NCBI GenBank assembly: GCA_027604185.1
Contig: JADGKB010000016.1
Coordinates: 117,886 to 181,885, forward strand
Reading direction: 5' to 3'
From: Boothiomyces macroporosus
Lineage: Eukaryota; Chytridiomycota; Chytridiomycetes; Rhizophydiales; Terramycetaceae
DNA: 64,000 nucleotides
The position numbers and the translations under genes are program-made. The notes beneath the pieces are model-generated. The model made no database searches. It saw only the letters and a program-made list of their open reading frames with translations, and had not been told where the DNA came from. Shown here one piece after another: positions 10,407-21,040 of this stretch (within the stretch, counting starts at the first letter, position 1; the number at the start of each line of letters is the position of its first letter).

Positions 10407-10735
10407 TAAACTGTTTAGACAAAAAAAGTGATCTTAAAGTAACGACGGCTTTAAAATCGTGGAGATGTCCTATTACTATTGCTACCTTCAGTTGAAAGCA
10501 CAGAGATACTGACTACCGCAGTGGTGTCTCCGGCATCAAACCCGAATGAGCGGATAAACAAACACTCAGCTATTGGCAACTGGAAAACCAATTCAAGTTC
10601 CCAGTGTTGAATGTTTGAATGCTTTGGCAAGAATTTTTCTGTCGGAGAATTTCTTTGACGAGCAAAGCCACGACAAGTCAATCAACGAGCCCGTTAGCCA
10701 TATCCAGCGTCTTTAATTCAAGCTTTTGCAAATTA
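10407..10735. other. Intergenic with an unresolved small gene candidate
   Basis: Both strands hold suggestive but unresolved coding. On the minus strand, 10451-10681 is open for 76 codons without an ATG. On the plus strand, exons near 10531-10605 and 10634-10707 could join through an intron of about 28 nt. Neither reading matches a family I know, and at most one can be right. Confidence 0.25.
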
Positions 10736-11719
10736 ATGGACGACGATGAAAGGCTTTCAGCGAAATACCCCAAATTATCTCCAGAACTATACCCATGTAA
10801 AGACGGTAAGGATAGTTTTATCCAGGCAGCACGGTACCGCTTTCGGACGGAAGAGTGTTGGGGTACAAGGAATACGTAGGCAAGGATACAGATACAAGCA
10901 GCCTGCCAGTTATTACTCTCTTTCCTGGGATTCCTGGAACGAGGTTATTCTCACATCCGCTAATTGATGCGGGCAACTTTTCAGGATATAGATTTATTGT
11001 ATTGGAGCGACCTGGGTTTGGATTGTCAACCGCCAAGAAAGGAAGAAATATTAGAGATTGGGTTAACGACGTATTGGAATTTATGGACTATATGAAAATA
11101 GACAAAATGTCTGTTATTGGGTACAGTGCGGGTGGACCTTACGCTTTGGCAGTAGCGCATGCGATTCCACACCGTTTAAACAAAGTTGCCTTGATTAGCT
11201 CGATATCCCCTAGAGAAGCACAAAATGTGTACGCTGGGATGCCATGGCTCTTTAAAATTGCTTGGTTCTGTACTGCTTATGCCCCGTCTATTGTCAAATA
11301 TTTTGCAAGCAGGGTAAACCGAGATGAGATGCTGTATGATCCCGTTAGATTCCACAGGGCAGATTGTGATCTTTCTCCCAAGTGTGATGTCGATGTTCTA
11401 TTGAATCCGGACGTTGAATACATGTTTTGTGCTAGTACAATGGAAATTTATTCCCGTAGCCAAATGGACACTGAAAGCGAAGAGTATGCTTTATGGGGTC
11501 GCGACTGGGGATTTGAACTCAAAGGTAAACCATTCTCATTTAGAAATCAAAGCAGAAGTTAGTGTTTGGCAAGGCGCATTGGATCCAGGAACAACTGTAC
11601 CAATGGCAGAATACATTGCAAAGAAAATCGACTGTCCATTAATAGTCAAGTATGGCCATGGTCATATGCTCTATTTCTCAATGTTTGAGCAGATTACCAG
11701 ATGGCTGCTAGTTAAATAA
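10736..11719 (+). CDS. Alpha/beta hydrolase, three exons
   Basis: Two tiny introns, 10806-10825 (GTAAGGATAGTTTTATCCAG) and 11525-11543 (GTAAACCATTCTCATTTAG), join into a 314-residue protein. The core is an alpha/beta hydrolase fold: oxyanion region LFPGIPGTRLF, strand YRFIVLERPGFGLS, nucleophile elbow VIGYSAGGPYALA with Ser in GYSAG, the acid probably in WQGALDPGTTVP, and the His in VKYGHGHMLYFS. The substrate cannot be told from sequence; relatives act on esters, epoxides or lipids. The N-terminus (MDDDERLSAKYPKLSPELYP) has no signal peptide or membrane helix, so a cytosolic enzyme is likely. The start is the only ATG ahead of the conserved SDGRVLGYKEY. Confidence 0.88.
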
Positions 11720-11774
11720 CATCAATAAAATCATATTCTTCAAATAGAAATCTGTTGGATTAAAGCATAATATA

Positions 11775-12999
11775 TTAGAATGGATTTTGTTCTCTATAAT
11801 GGTGTTGCAATTTGTTTGCTTTTTCACCCACTCTGGCATCATACAACTGTTGTTTCTGCATAATCATTTTGCTAGCTTTGTGCTTTTGCTTCAATTCAAG
11901 CTTTCTTTGCTGAACAACGAGAGCCTGAGAGAATTGCGCTGGTGTAGAGAATCCAAGTGTCTTGTAGTTGTTGCTCAATCTAGAGATCATTTCTGGGTCT
12001 CTCATTGAGCCAGGTACTACAGCCACTGGTCGAATATTTTGCTTCCAATATTTTCTGAATTGACGGTTACCAATTCTAACTCCAGAAGGTAGAATCATCT
12101 CAGTATCGTCAGCAGTGATAGTGGCGGTTCTATAATTAACTAGTAGGTACCTATCAACATTGCTCCAATCGTCAGCATCATCGTTAGAATCAGCTTCGCC
12201 ATCTTCATCTTCCCATTCATCATCTTTTTCAAAATCATAGTATTCGGCAACATCGTCTTCATCCCCATCTTCGTAAGGAATTTTGCAGTGCCCTTTGCTA
12301 ATCTAAATTAGAGATTTGTATTACCATATGATCCCTGACTGCTTCCAAAGAGTGCAATGCTCTTCCTTTTCCGTTACAAAATATACAGACATTAGCAATA
12401 GATATTTTATCCGCAAGGTATTGAATTAATCCTTTCAAGTCAGCCAAGTGCTCGATATCAGGAATAAAGAAGGAGTGCTTGTTGGCCATATGGTCCATTG
12501 ATTCTTCAAATGAATGAGACTTGTGGGCGCAGAATAAGCAATCGGTCTCTTCCAAGCGGACAGAGTTTTTGATTTTCTCGTCCAAAATGTCATTTACTTC
12601 TTGTTCCGTTTGGGCTTCTCCCAACTTTTGCTTCCAATTGGTCTTTTCTACAGTGTTTTCCTTTGCGACTCTTTCTTTAGGCACATGGTTCTTTGCCTTT
12701 TCCAAATGTTTTTTTGACAAACAATGGCTCTTGTATTGATTCTCGCTAGAGTACTCTTTCTTGCAAGGCTCACAGTAAGCGCTGAATTCCTGCTTGTCCA
12801 ACTCTTGCTGTTGCTGTTGACTAGTGAGCTTTTGATTGAACGCTTCAAACGAAACCGCAGGCAACTCGACAACTTTTCTTTTTAAATTATAACGGTGCCA
12901 ATCGGTGCGCATATGATCCCTTTGTAGCTGCGCTGTTTCGAATGCGACTTGGCACTAGGATTAATTTGGTTCTACTGATAAGCAAGTGAAAACTGACAT
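11775..12999 (-). CDS. REI1: Rei1/ZNF622-like 60S ribosome maturation factor, three exons
   Basis: The 393-residue product is a cytoplasmic zinc-finger protein that helps recycle Arx1 and mature pre-60S subunits. A 21-nt intron (12955-12975) splits the first zinc finger: MSVFTCLS joins to CQVAFETAQLQRDHMRTDWH, rebuilding C-x2-C...H...H and the family phrase HMRTDWHRYNLKRKV. A second intron of 22 nt (12303-12324) joins RDHM to ISKGHCKIPYE. Three more zinc fingers follow (YCEPCKKEY, CLFCAHKS, CIFCNGKG), then an acidic stretch and the conserved tail LPSGVRIGNRQFRKYWKQN. Length and order match the family. The start is the ATG just ahead of the first finger. Confidence 0.94.
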
Positions 13000-13248
13000 T
13001 TCTAAAAAAAAAGAAAAAAATGGAGGCTTAAGTAAGGAAAAATCCAAGTGACTCACTTTGTAGCAGAACAGTCCTGAGCATTAAGATTTCATGGCCATAA
13101 AGCGCCGTTCCGAGTCATATCCTTGGATTAAAGTCATTCCATTTTATACCTTGTGACTGATTTGGTGCTACATCTGAACTCCTAATATAATACCACTTTA
13201 TTTGGTGCTATCTGGTTTGGAGTGTTTAAATTTTTTCCTTCTTGCTGG

Positions 13249-14570
13249 ATGGCTGACGTTATTATTTACGGTGCAACTGGATACACAGGAGTAAAGATTT
13301 GTCAAGAATTCGCATTGAACCCGCCAAAATCATGGATCATTGCAGGGAGAAGCAAAGCAAAGCTTGAAAAGCTTTCAAACGAATTGAAATGCTCAAACCC
13401 ACCAAAAGTTGTAGTCGCAGATTTGCACGAACTTGATTTTATCAAGGGAGCAAAAGTATTGATTAACTGCGTTGGTCCGTTTAGATTGTACGGAGAACCA
13501 GTCGTCAAGGCTTGTGTAGAACATGGTGTGAATTATATCGATATTTGCGGGGAAACCGAGGTTATCGAAAAAGTAACTAGAGTTAACTTTAGCTCTACGC
13601 TGACTACAACCAATTAGCAATCGACAAGCGAATCTCTATCGTGCCAGCCTGTGGCTATGACAGTGTTCCTGCAGATTTAGGGCAATGGTACACCAAGCTT
13701 CAATTCCAAAAGCAACAAGCTATCTGCTCAACTATTGAAATGATTGTAAAGTTTCATGCTGGGAAATCTGGAATTACAGGGAACGCGACAACATTTGAGT
13801 CTGCAATCCTTGGGTTTGCGAGGTAATTATTACTTATGTAGTGTCGACAACTTGCGCCAGCTTCGCAAAAAGACTCATCGATCAGTACCTACTATTGGGA
13901 GATCTCTTCATGTTTACAGAAATCCTAGATGGGATAAACGTGTAGATTGCTGGACTGGTACTCAATAACTAACATAGTTCCTGCTGCTGTAGCGGATGTA
14001 CCGTTGGTCAAACTAGGTCAGCAAATGATTGAAAATCACCATGATGCTTACAAGAAAGGTGTTCTTTACAACTTGTACAAACCGCCCCACGTTACTCCGG
14101 TTCATTTTGCTGGCTACTTTGGTTTAACATCCTACATCTCTGTCCTATTTCTGTCTTGGATTGGTTTCCTCTTGAACACTTCAAAATGGCTCACACCGTT
14201 AAGAAAGTTGCTGATTAGATTCCCAGCGTTCTTTACTTTTGGGGTATTTAAAAAAAGTGGCCCAACCGAAGCGCAATTGCGGGAAGGAGGTTTCACTACT
14301 ACTTTAATAGGCCATGGATTTAGGAAAGGATCCGACTATAATGGCGACACTAATGTGAAAATTGTTACTGCCATCACTGGACCAGAAGCAGGGTATATTA
14401 CAACTTCCAGATGTATCGTAAGTTGTGCAACATGCTTTTTGTCCAGAACTGAGTCTGAACAACTTCCATTCGGAGTATTGACTCCTGCAGCTGCGTTCTC
14501 CAATGTATTTGACTCTTTGCTCTCTCGCCTCAGTGCAAGCGGTATACATTTTCAAGTTATTGAACAATAA
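13249..14570 (+). CDS. Saccharopine dehydrogenase-like oxidoreductase (SCCPDH), copy A
   Basis: Three introns (13573-13592, 20 nt; 13823-13841, 19 nt; 13958-13977, 20 nt) are removed to give 420 residues that align along the whole animal and fungal SCCPDH layout. The N-terminus is a Rossmann fold (MADVIIYGATGYTGVKICQE). VIEKLYADYNQLAIDKRISI, ACGYDSVPADLG and LIRFPAFFTFGVFKKSGPT are family signatures, and the C-terminus GPEAGYITTS...GVLTPAAAF is typical. Relatives associate with lipid droplets or mitochondria; the substrate is not established. A hydrophobic stretch (FGLTSYISVLFLSWIGFLL) may anchor it to a membrane. It lies at the left edge of the 6.4-kb duplication, whose unit starts at 13268, inside codon 7. 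Confidence 0.92.
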
Positions 14571-14628
14571 ATGCACTATAGGAGTTTATTAAATATAAAT
14601 TTGGGTTCGAATACATGGTCGACTAAAA

Positions 14629-16407
14629 TCAATAAGGAACATAGGTATTGGTTGACCAAATTGTTGTTCCACTTGTAGTTACAACCAAGCTACCAGAGTT
14701 TTGCATGGATAGCTGGTACACGGCAGAGGCAGAAGAAACTCCAGTGGAGCACCATATTCGCGACCCATAATAATCGTAAATACACAAATCGCCGTCATAT
14801 TGCAAATACAATTGATATGGAGCCACACCCATCCCACCACTATAACTACTCCATATCAACTGGTTTTGCCTGTTGTACACATTCAGCGAGCCGTCTGCCT
14901 TGAACGACATCCAGCAGTTCATGTCTGGCGACATGATGCCGTTTGGTGAGTTGAGGTAAACATTAGATCCAGACGGGTTTTGAATATAATTGCCATAGTT
15001 TGTAGGAAAGAAAAAGTATGTACTAGCAATACTAAGATAGTTGTAGCCCATTTGAAATCTAAAGTAGCCTTGTTCTCCCCAACTGGTTCCCCAAGAATTC
15101 TTTCCAATCCAGTATTGTCCGTAATATGGATCAGTTCCATAGCCAATGATTGTTACAGCGTGATTGGGAGTATTAGTACACCCAGTGTAAGACAAGATTC
15201 CAGAGCTATAGTATTGGAATTCCACGCAACTGGCATCGATTAATGCAGCAACCGGCTGTTGATACACTTGCTGAAGAAGTTGAGATTCCCCAGTTCCCCA
15301 AGAGAATCCATACAGAGGAAATGTTTTCTGCGGAGTTTTACAATAAGACTGCTGAGCAGTGTATGGATAATACGAAGCACTGCTTAAGGCCAGCTGATTG
15401 CTTCCCATCAGATTTTGAAACGCGTTACTTAGTGAAGAGCCATCAGCACATACATAAGCGTCTTGAGAGTAACAATCCAATATTTGCTGAGCAGAAAGAT
15501 CTTGAAAATATCCACCAGTCATTGGTCCGAATGCTTCATATGTTGCAGCGACAGCAAACATTACACAAGAATTGCAATTTATGTATGCCGTGTTTTGATT
15601 CTTTACTGATGCAACGAGTCCGTAATTTCGCCAGTCCCAAGCAGATGGCGGAGTTCCTCTCTTTTTTACATTCACAAATGGAACGATTGTAATCGTATCA
15701 TTACTACCAGTTCCTGCGGTTGGTACTGTTGGAAGTGTGGACGTTACCGTTACTGGTGGGACCAATTTCACAGCCGCAGGAAGATTACCCACAGTGCCTT
15801 TTGGGATGGTTTTGTTTACAGGGTCCATGGATGGCTTTGCGGTCAACAAACTCTTGTAGGTGGCACGAGACATGTCGCTGAATTGATTCAGACCAAGTTT
15901 CAATGAGCTTGGATTATTTGTGACTGCAAAGCTGCTCATTGAACCTGGTGCAACGTTTTGGCCTTCGTTAAATGCTTGGATAAATTGCAAATGCTTTGTA
16001 AAAAGAGTAAGTTTTTCAAGCTCCAAATCTGGCGGATTGGATTTGTCAAACTGAGCTTTGTAAGTATCGTATTCCGCCTCAGCAGTGGTAACGTTTGTCA
16101 CGATATCTGTAAGTGGCTTTCCTATTGCAGTGGGAAGCTGGTCATTGCGATCGACATATGTAGAGTTTAATGTTGACGTAAAGTTTGAAGTTGTTGTATT
16201 CAATCCAGTGATGTCTCTTGGAGAAAGCGATTTGCTAGAACTATCAACTTCAACTGCAGTGGAAGGATCTGATTGTTCTTTGGAAGCGAGGAACCGTTCA
16301 ACACCATAGTAGATCAAAGTTCCGCTGACCAATAGAATCAAAAAGTAGCCAGCGATTGTATAATAGTACTGTCTAGCAGAAAGACGTTTCTGAAAGATGG
16401 CAAGCAT
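14629..16407 (-). CDS. Cathepsin-like cysteine protease fused to a bulb-type lectin, copy A
   Basis: The 592-residue protein has an N-terminal membrane anchor (residues about 14-35, YYYTIAGYFLILLVSGTLIY) and a Ser/Thr-rich linker. An I29-type propeptide (LGLNQFSDMSRATYKSLL), a C1A papain-type domain beginning SAWDWRNYGLVASVKNQ, and a C-terminal bulb-type lectin region with repeated GDLCIYDYYG- and GSLVV-type strands follow. The catalytic His (TPNHAVTIIGYG) and Asn (WIGKNSWGTSWGEQGYF) are present. The Cys lies in NCNSCVMFA instead of CGSCWAF, with a longer loop after NQ that recalls cathepsin X/Z. It is probably a secretory-pathway or vacuolar protease; the lectin part may bind mannose-rich glycans. 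No intron is needed. Confidence 0.88.
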   Translation of the reverse strand: MLAIFQKRLSARQYYYTIAGYFLILLVSGTLIYYGVERFLASKEQSDPSTAVEVDSSSKSLSPRDITGLNTTTSNFTSTLNSTYVDRNDQLPTAIGKPLTDIVTNVTTAEAEYDTYKAQFDKSNPPDLELEKLTLFTKHLQFIQAFNEGQNVAPGSMSSFAVTNNPSSLKLGLNQFSDMSRATYKSLLTAKPSMDPVNKTIPKGTVGNLPAAVKLVPPVTVTSTLPTVPTAGTGSNDTITIVPFVNVKKRGTPPSAWDWRNYGLVASVKNQNTAYINCNSCVMFAVAATYEAFGPMTGGYFQDLSAQQILDCYSQDAYVCADGSSLSNAFQNLMGSNQLALSSASYYPYTAQQSYCKTPQKTFPLYGFSWGTGESQLLQQVYQQPVAALIDASCVEFQYYSSGILSYTGCTNTPNHAVTIIGYGTDPYYGQYWIGKNSWGTSWGEQGYFRFQMGYNYLSIASTYFFFPTNYGNYIQNPSGSNVYLNSPNGIMSPDMNCWMSFKADGSLNVYNRQNQLIWSSYSGGMGVAPYQLYLQYDGDLCIYDYYGSRIWCSTGVSSASAVYQLSMQNSGSLVVTTSGTTIWSTNTYVPY

Positions 16408-16529
16408 AAAGATATTAAATTTTACTTGATTTATTTATTGCGTCAGTGTACATTTAATACTGACAAATTAACAGTGCACGTCAAATTAACGCGACATTAA
16501 TATAAGGAATTAGAAATACAACATGGGAA

Positions 16530-18270
16530 CTATGGTGAGCACCGCCCAGTAAATCGCGGATAGAGACATACTTCACGAACTGTGTGACGGTTCAAGATCC
16601 AAGCCAAATACCTCTCGATCCCGAGTCCAAATCCCCCGTGCTCGACAGACCCGTATTTTCTTTGATCTGTAAACCAATAGTATGGAGATGGGTCAATGTG
16701 TTCCCTTTCATATGCTTTTATTAACTCTGCATAATCGGATATTCTCATACCTAAAGATTAATATGATATACTGGCACCGGTTATTTCCCCTACCCCTGGC
16801 ATCAGAACATCTACGCTTTCCGTTAAAGCAGGGTTGAGCGGACATTTTTTCATATAGAACGCTTTTAATTCTACTGGGAATCTCGTCAACAAAATTGGCT
16901 GTCCTATTGTATCGGTCATTGTTCTTTCCGCTGATTCGACAATATCGTCTCCAAATTTGTAAGGCTCTTGACCAACTTTGACGTCGTTAACATAAACATC
17001 CCTTTCAATATTGTTTCGCTGAAGCCATTGGATTGCATCAGTGTATTCCATTCGTAAAAACGGTTTCTGTGGAGGCTGAAAATTAGGATTGAGTTCCTTG
17101 ATAATCCCAGCACTTTTTGGATTCGTTACCAGGGAATTTGTTACAGTGACTAACTCGAGTTAACTAGGATTACCATATCTTCAATAAATCCAAGAAGCTG
17201 ATCAAAGGTTATGAATCCTAATTCAGCCTCAACGTGAGTGAATTGGGACAAATGTCTCCGGGTAACAGAATGTTCAGCTCTAAATGATTCTGTAATACAA
17301 TAGTTATCACCAACGGAAGGCAGAGCAGTTTCCAGATACAGCTGCGAGCTTTGAGTTAAGTATGCAGGGTTTCCATAATAATCAACTGCAAATACATTAC
17401 TTCCACCTTCTGCTTGAGTTTCCACCAGTAAAGGAGGTGACACTTCACACAGATTTTTAGAATCAAAGTAATCTCTAAAAGCCTTCAAAGTAAGAGATCT
17501 AAATCTAATGCAAGACGAAGCTGTCTCTCCACGTAAAACCATATGACGATTGTCCAGTTGGATGCTTGGACTAGCCTCAGCATTCAAGATATTTCCAAAA
17601 GCTTCGTCACCACCAGGCGCCTTGGAAATGATTTCAAAAGCTTCAACGATTAATTCGATTCCATTTGAGGACTAAATTAGCCATTTGCTACCTGCTTTCC
17701 CTCTGGGACTTTTTTTACTGTTCCAAAAAGATTGATGGAGGATTCCACCGTTAATTCCTGCATATCGACTATTGCACACAAATCACTTCCTACAACACAT
17801 TGCAGAAACCCATATCCATCACGTATTACCAGAAATTTCATCTTTTTTCCTTGAACTCGTTGACGATGAACCCATCCAGCAATTTTCACTTGCTTGTCCA
17901 CATAATTAATCGCTTCATCAATTCGAACAAAGGGCAGATGCTCGTATTTCGAGATATCCAGCTTTGCATTTGGTTTTAATTTAGAATCCTGATTTTCTTG
18001 AACTAGAGATGACTGTGCTTCCTGCTGCTGAGCTCTTGAAAGCTTTGAAAAGTAAATTTTTGACCATTTCAATTCTTTTTTCAGAGCAGATTTTGAAATT
18101 GGTTGAAATGGGTGATTTATATCGTTCCTAATGTAAATTTCAGCATTCGCATTATCCAATGGAATTGCATTCAATGGCTTATCCGGCGATCCAGTTCCGG
18201 CATTAGTGCCTGCAATTTTGCAAATATGAATCCTCTGGGTAGTATATTTTCGAATTATTGATTTCAACAT
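16530..18270 (-). CDS. Asparaginyl-tRNA synthetase, cytosolic type, copy A
   Basis: Three introns (17677-17696, 20 nt, GTAGCAAATGGCTAATTTAG; 17154-17173, 20 nt; 16751-16771, 21 nt) are removed to give 559 residues. The protein charges tRNA-Asn. It has the eukaryote-specific N-terminal extension (IHICKIAGTNAGTGSPDKPL), an OB-fold anticodon domain (VKIAGWVHRQRVQGKKMKFL) and the class II core: motif 2 (ITESFRAEHSVTRRHLSQFT, then HVEAE) and motif 3 (GGFGLGIERYLAWILNRHTV). It ends LYPRFTGRCSP, as eukaryotic cytosolic AsnRS does. The first 15 residues (MLKSIIRKYTTQRIH) could serve as a mitochondrial targeting peptide, so dual localisation is possible. The tail-to-head spacing to the protease gene is about 120 bases. 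Confidence 0.93.
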
Positions 18271-18452
18271 TTGCTGCCAAAATTTTTTTGGGTTCCAGCA
18301 TCAAATGGACAGGTTTCTGTTACTGGTAAATATCCAGTAAAAGAGCCAGGATAATTGCTTAGAATCTCATGCTTGGTGTATTTATTACCAAGACAGGTTA
18401 GAGAACAAGGTTGGCTACCGCCATCAATCACCGATCCTATCTTGATCGCCAT
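18264..18452 (-). other. 62-codon frame just upstream of AsnRS, possible uORF
   Basis: An ATG-initiated frame (MAIKIGSVIDGGSQPC...) ends with a TGA that overlaps the AsnRS start codon. It contains five Cys and no recognisable domain. It could be an upstream ORF in the AsnRS leader or chance. It recurs unchanged at 24676-24864 in unit B. Confidence 0.25.
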
Positions 18453-18564
18453 AAAGTTAGCGGAGTTTCAAAAATATGTTGTTTGTTTATCAACTCCAAA
18501 ATATTAATATACGCGTCTCGAGGAATAAATAGCAATGTTGATGTGGATAAATCAAGGAGCTCGC

Positions 18565-19779
18565 ATGAAATTCATCTTACTTCACCTGCTTATTGCATGC
18601 TTTGGGGCATCGCCAGTAGTTAGACGTCAAGCAATGACAGATATCCCGACCATGACAATGACGATGGATGAAATAGCTACCACTGACAACATCCAAACCA
18701 TAATTATCACTGATTTACCACCATTCACTCCAGAAACAACTATGGATTCCAGTTTAGTTACTACTGATAACAACACGGACTTAAATGTCACTGTTACAAG
18801 CACTGCAAGCGATATACTATCCACCAGTAGCACCACTGATGGTAATTTTACAACCGCAGACTCATTAACCGATTCTAGTATGAGCTATCAGGTTACTGAT
18901 TCAAACTTATCACCAACATCTACCGATGATGATTCTACTTCCACTTTTGATAATAGCTCAACTGGTATCAATTCTGATGGCTATGTCACCACTGAAGATT
19001 CAATAACAGATTCACCAACAGCTACTTTGGATGAATGGTCAAGCGACACTTTGGGTACATCTGCTCCTTCAGATACCTCCACGGATGATCTGGCCCAAAG
19101 TGATAGCATTCTTTCATCTAGTGCCTTTGATGTCCTTACCGCGTCTACACAAACTTTATCATTTGGCGGAGGGTTTTCAGATACTCTGCTGAATACCGAC
19201 ACTGTGCAATATTCCACTTCAGGTGCAGGTACATTTGATGCCAACCAAGGCACAGGTTCTTTGTTTTTGGTTTCGACTGTTGAAACCAGTGACACAATCG
19301 CTGAATCAACAACTGTGGATGTAAATAGTGCTACTGCTGAACCCACTGCAACAGAATCACTAGGTTTTAGCGTTACTATTTCATACTCTTATACCCCGCC
19401 ATTACCAACTGAAGGGCAATCGCCAACAGCTGAAAACACTCCTCCTTCAATCACACCTTTGCCCCCAGCATTTACAAATTCACCACCGCCAATAACTGTA
19501 CCTCCTACAACATTTATTGGTACCCCACCTCCTAATACTTTTACTCCAAAGTCAGATACTACTATGGAGATGATTCCTTCAAAAACCGCTCAATATCCAC
19601 CAATGCCACAATTACCACCGCTATACACCTACATCCCTCCGTTGAACACCTACATCCCTCCGTTGAACACCTACATCCCACGGTGCAACTGGATACACAG
19701 GAGTAAAGATTTGTCAAGAATTCGCATTGAACCCGCCAAAATCATGGATCATTGCAGGGAGAAGCAAAGCAAAGCTTGA
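18565..19779 (+). CDS. Mucin-like Ser/Thr-rich secreted protein, copy A, 3' end replaced
   Basis: I start at ATG 18565 because it gives a clean signal peptide (MKFILLHLLIACFGASPVVR); an in-frame ATG 30 bases upstream would bury it. The mature part is rich in Ser, Thr and Asp (SSTTDGNFTTADSLTDSSMS), suited to heavy O-glycosylation, and then turns Pro-rich (TPPSITPLPPAFTNSPPPIT). It ends in repeats of IPPLNTY. At 19680 the duplication junction cuts the repeat array after about two units. The frame then runs into out-of-frame SCCPDH sequence for about 33 residues (CNWIHRSKDLSRIRIEP...), stopping at 19779. The chimeric tail is basic and unrelated to a wall protein. It is likely a surface or cell-wall glycoprotein; function unknown. 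Confidence 0.75.
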   Translation: MKFILLHLLIACFGASPVVRRQAMTDIPTMTMTMDEIATTDNIQTIIITDLPPFTPETTMDSSLVTTDNNTDLNVTVTSTASDILSTSSTTDGNFTTADSLTDSSMSYQVTDSNLSPTSTDDDSTSTFDNSSTGINSDGYVTTEDSITDSPTATLDEWSSDTLGTSAPSDTSTDDLAQSDSILSSSAFDVLTASTQTLSFGGGFSDTLLNTDTVQYSTSGAGTFDANQGTGSLFLVSTVETSDTIAESTTVDVNSATAEPTATESLGFSVTISYSYTPPLPTEGQSPTAENTPPSITPLPPAFTNSPPPITVPPTTFIGTPPPNTFTPKSDTTMEMIPSKTAQYPPMPQLPPLYTYIPPLNTYIPPLNTYIPRCNWIHRSKDLSRIRIEPAKIMDHCREKQSKA

Positions 19780-20982
19780 AAAGCTTTCAAACGAATTGAA
19801 ATGCTCAAACCCACCAAAAGTTGTAGTCGCAGATTTGCACGAACTTGATTTTATCAAGGGAGCAAAAGTATTGATTAACTGCGTTGGTCCGTTTAGATTG
19901 TACGGAGAACCAGTCGTCAAGGCTTGTGTAGAACATGGTGTGAATTATATCGATATTTGCGGGGAAACCGAGGTTATCGAAAAAGTAACTAGAGTTAACT
20001 TTAGCTCTACGCTGACTACAACCAATTAGCAATCGACAAGCGAATCTCTATCGTGCCAGCCTGTGGCTATGACAGTGTTCCTGCAGATTTAGGGCAATGG
20101 TACACCAAGCTTCAATTCCAAAAGCAACAAGCTATCTGCTCAACTATTGAAATGATTGTAAAGTTTCATGCTGGGAAATCTGGAATTACAGGGAACGCGA
20201 CAACATTTGAGTCTGCAATCCTTGGGTTTGCGAGGTAATTATTACTTATGTAGTGTCGACAACTTGCGCCAGCTTCGCAAAAAGACTCATCGATCAGTAC
20301 CTACTATTGGGAGATCTCTTCATGTTTACAGAAATCCTAGATGGGATAAACGTGTAGATTGCTGGACTGGTACTCAATAACTAACATAGTTCCTGCTGCT
20401 GTAGCGGATGTACCGTTGGTCAAACTAGGTCAGCAAATGATTGAAAATCACCATGATGCTTACAAGAAAGGTGTTCTTTACAACTTGTACAAACCGCCCC
20501 ACGTTACTCCGGTTCATTTTGCTGGCTACTTTGGTTTAACATCCTACATCTCTGTCCTATTTCTGTCTTGGATTGGTTTCCTCTTGAACACTTCAAAATG
20601 GCTCACACCGTTAAGAAAGTTGCTGATTAGATTCCCAGCGTTCTTTACTTTTGGGGTATTTAAAAAAAGTGGCCCAACCGAAGCGCAATTGCGGGAAGGA
20701 GGTTTCACTACTACTTTAATAGGCCATGGATTTAGGAAAGGATCCGACTATAATGGCGACACTAATGTGAAAATTGTTACTGCCATCACTGGACCAGAAG
20801 CAGGGTATATTACAACTTCCAGATGTATCGTAAGTTGTGCAACATGCTTTTTGTCCAGAACTGAGTCTGAACAACTTCCATTCGGAGTATTGACTCCTGC
20901 AGCTGCGTTCTCCAATGTATTTGACTCTTTGCTCTCTCGCCTCAGTGCAAGCGGTATACATTTTCAAGTTATTGAACAATAA
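19680..20982 (+). pseudogene. SCCPDH-like oxidoreductase, copy B, 5' truncated
   Basis: This is the second copy of the 13249-14570 gene without its promoter, ATG and first six codons. The sequence ahead of the junction is the mucin repeat of copy A. In the SCCPDH frame that sequence carries a TGA and no ATG before the Rossmann motif GATGYTG, so the dinucleotide-binding loop cannot be translated from its own start. The introns and all downstream codons are intact and identical to copy A. It looks like a by-product of the tandem duplication. Transcription from the mucin promoter is possible, but the upstream frame differs. Confidence 0.85.
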
Positions 20983-21040
20983 ATGCACTATAGGAGTTTA
21001 TTAAATATAAATTTGGGTTCGAATACATGGTCGACTAAAA

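Larger units (their letters stand above)
13268..19679. repeat. 6,412-bp direct tandem duplication, unit A
   Basis: Everything from 13268 to 19679 recurs at +6,412. The copies encode identical proteins throughout. Unit A holds SCCPDH from codon 7, the cathepsin-lectin gene, AsnRS and most of the mucin-like gene. The junction at 19679/19680 lies inside the PPLNTYI repeats and shows at most a base or so of shared sequence. Confidence 0.95.

Noticed and set aside
13573..13977. Frameshifts and stops in the SCCPDH gene suggesting a pseudogene
   Set aside because: Removing three introns of 19-20 nt restores the complete family sequence, and the same kind of intron repairs many other genes.
13940..13977. 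A 38-nt intron in SCCPDH
   Set aside because: A 20-nt intron at 13958-13977 gives the correct frame and a better match to the family (WTVPAAVADVPLV).
15243..15692. 149-codon plus-strand frame opposite the cathepsin gene (also at 21655-22104)
   Set aside because: It lies opposite the catalytic domain coding region and resembles no protein family.
17154..17173. A 15-nt intron (GTTAACTCGAGTTAG) in AsnRS
   Set aside because: It leaves a stop codon; the 20-nt intron at 17154-17173 with acceptor CGAG restores the frame and motif.
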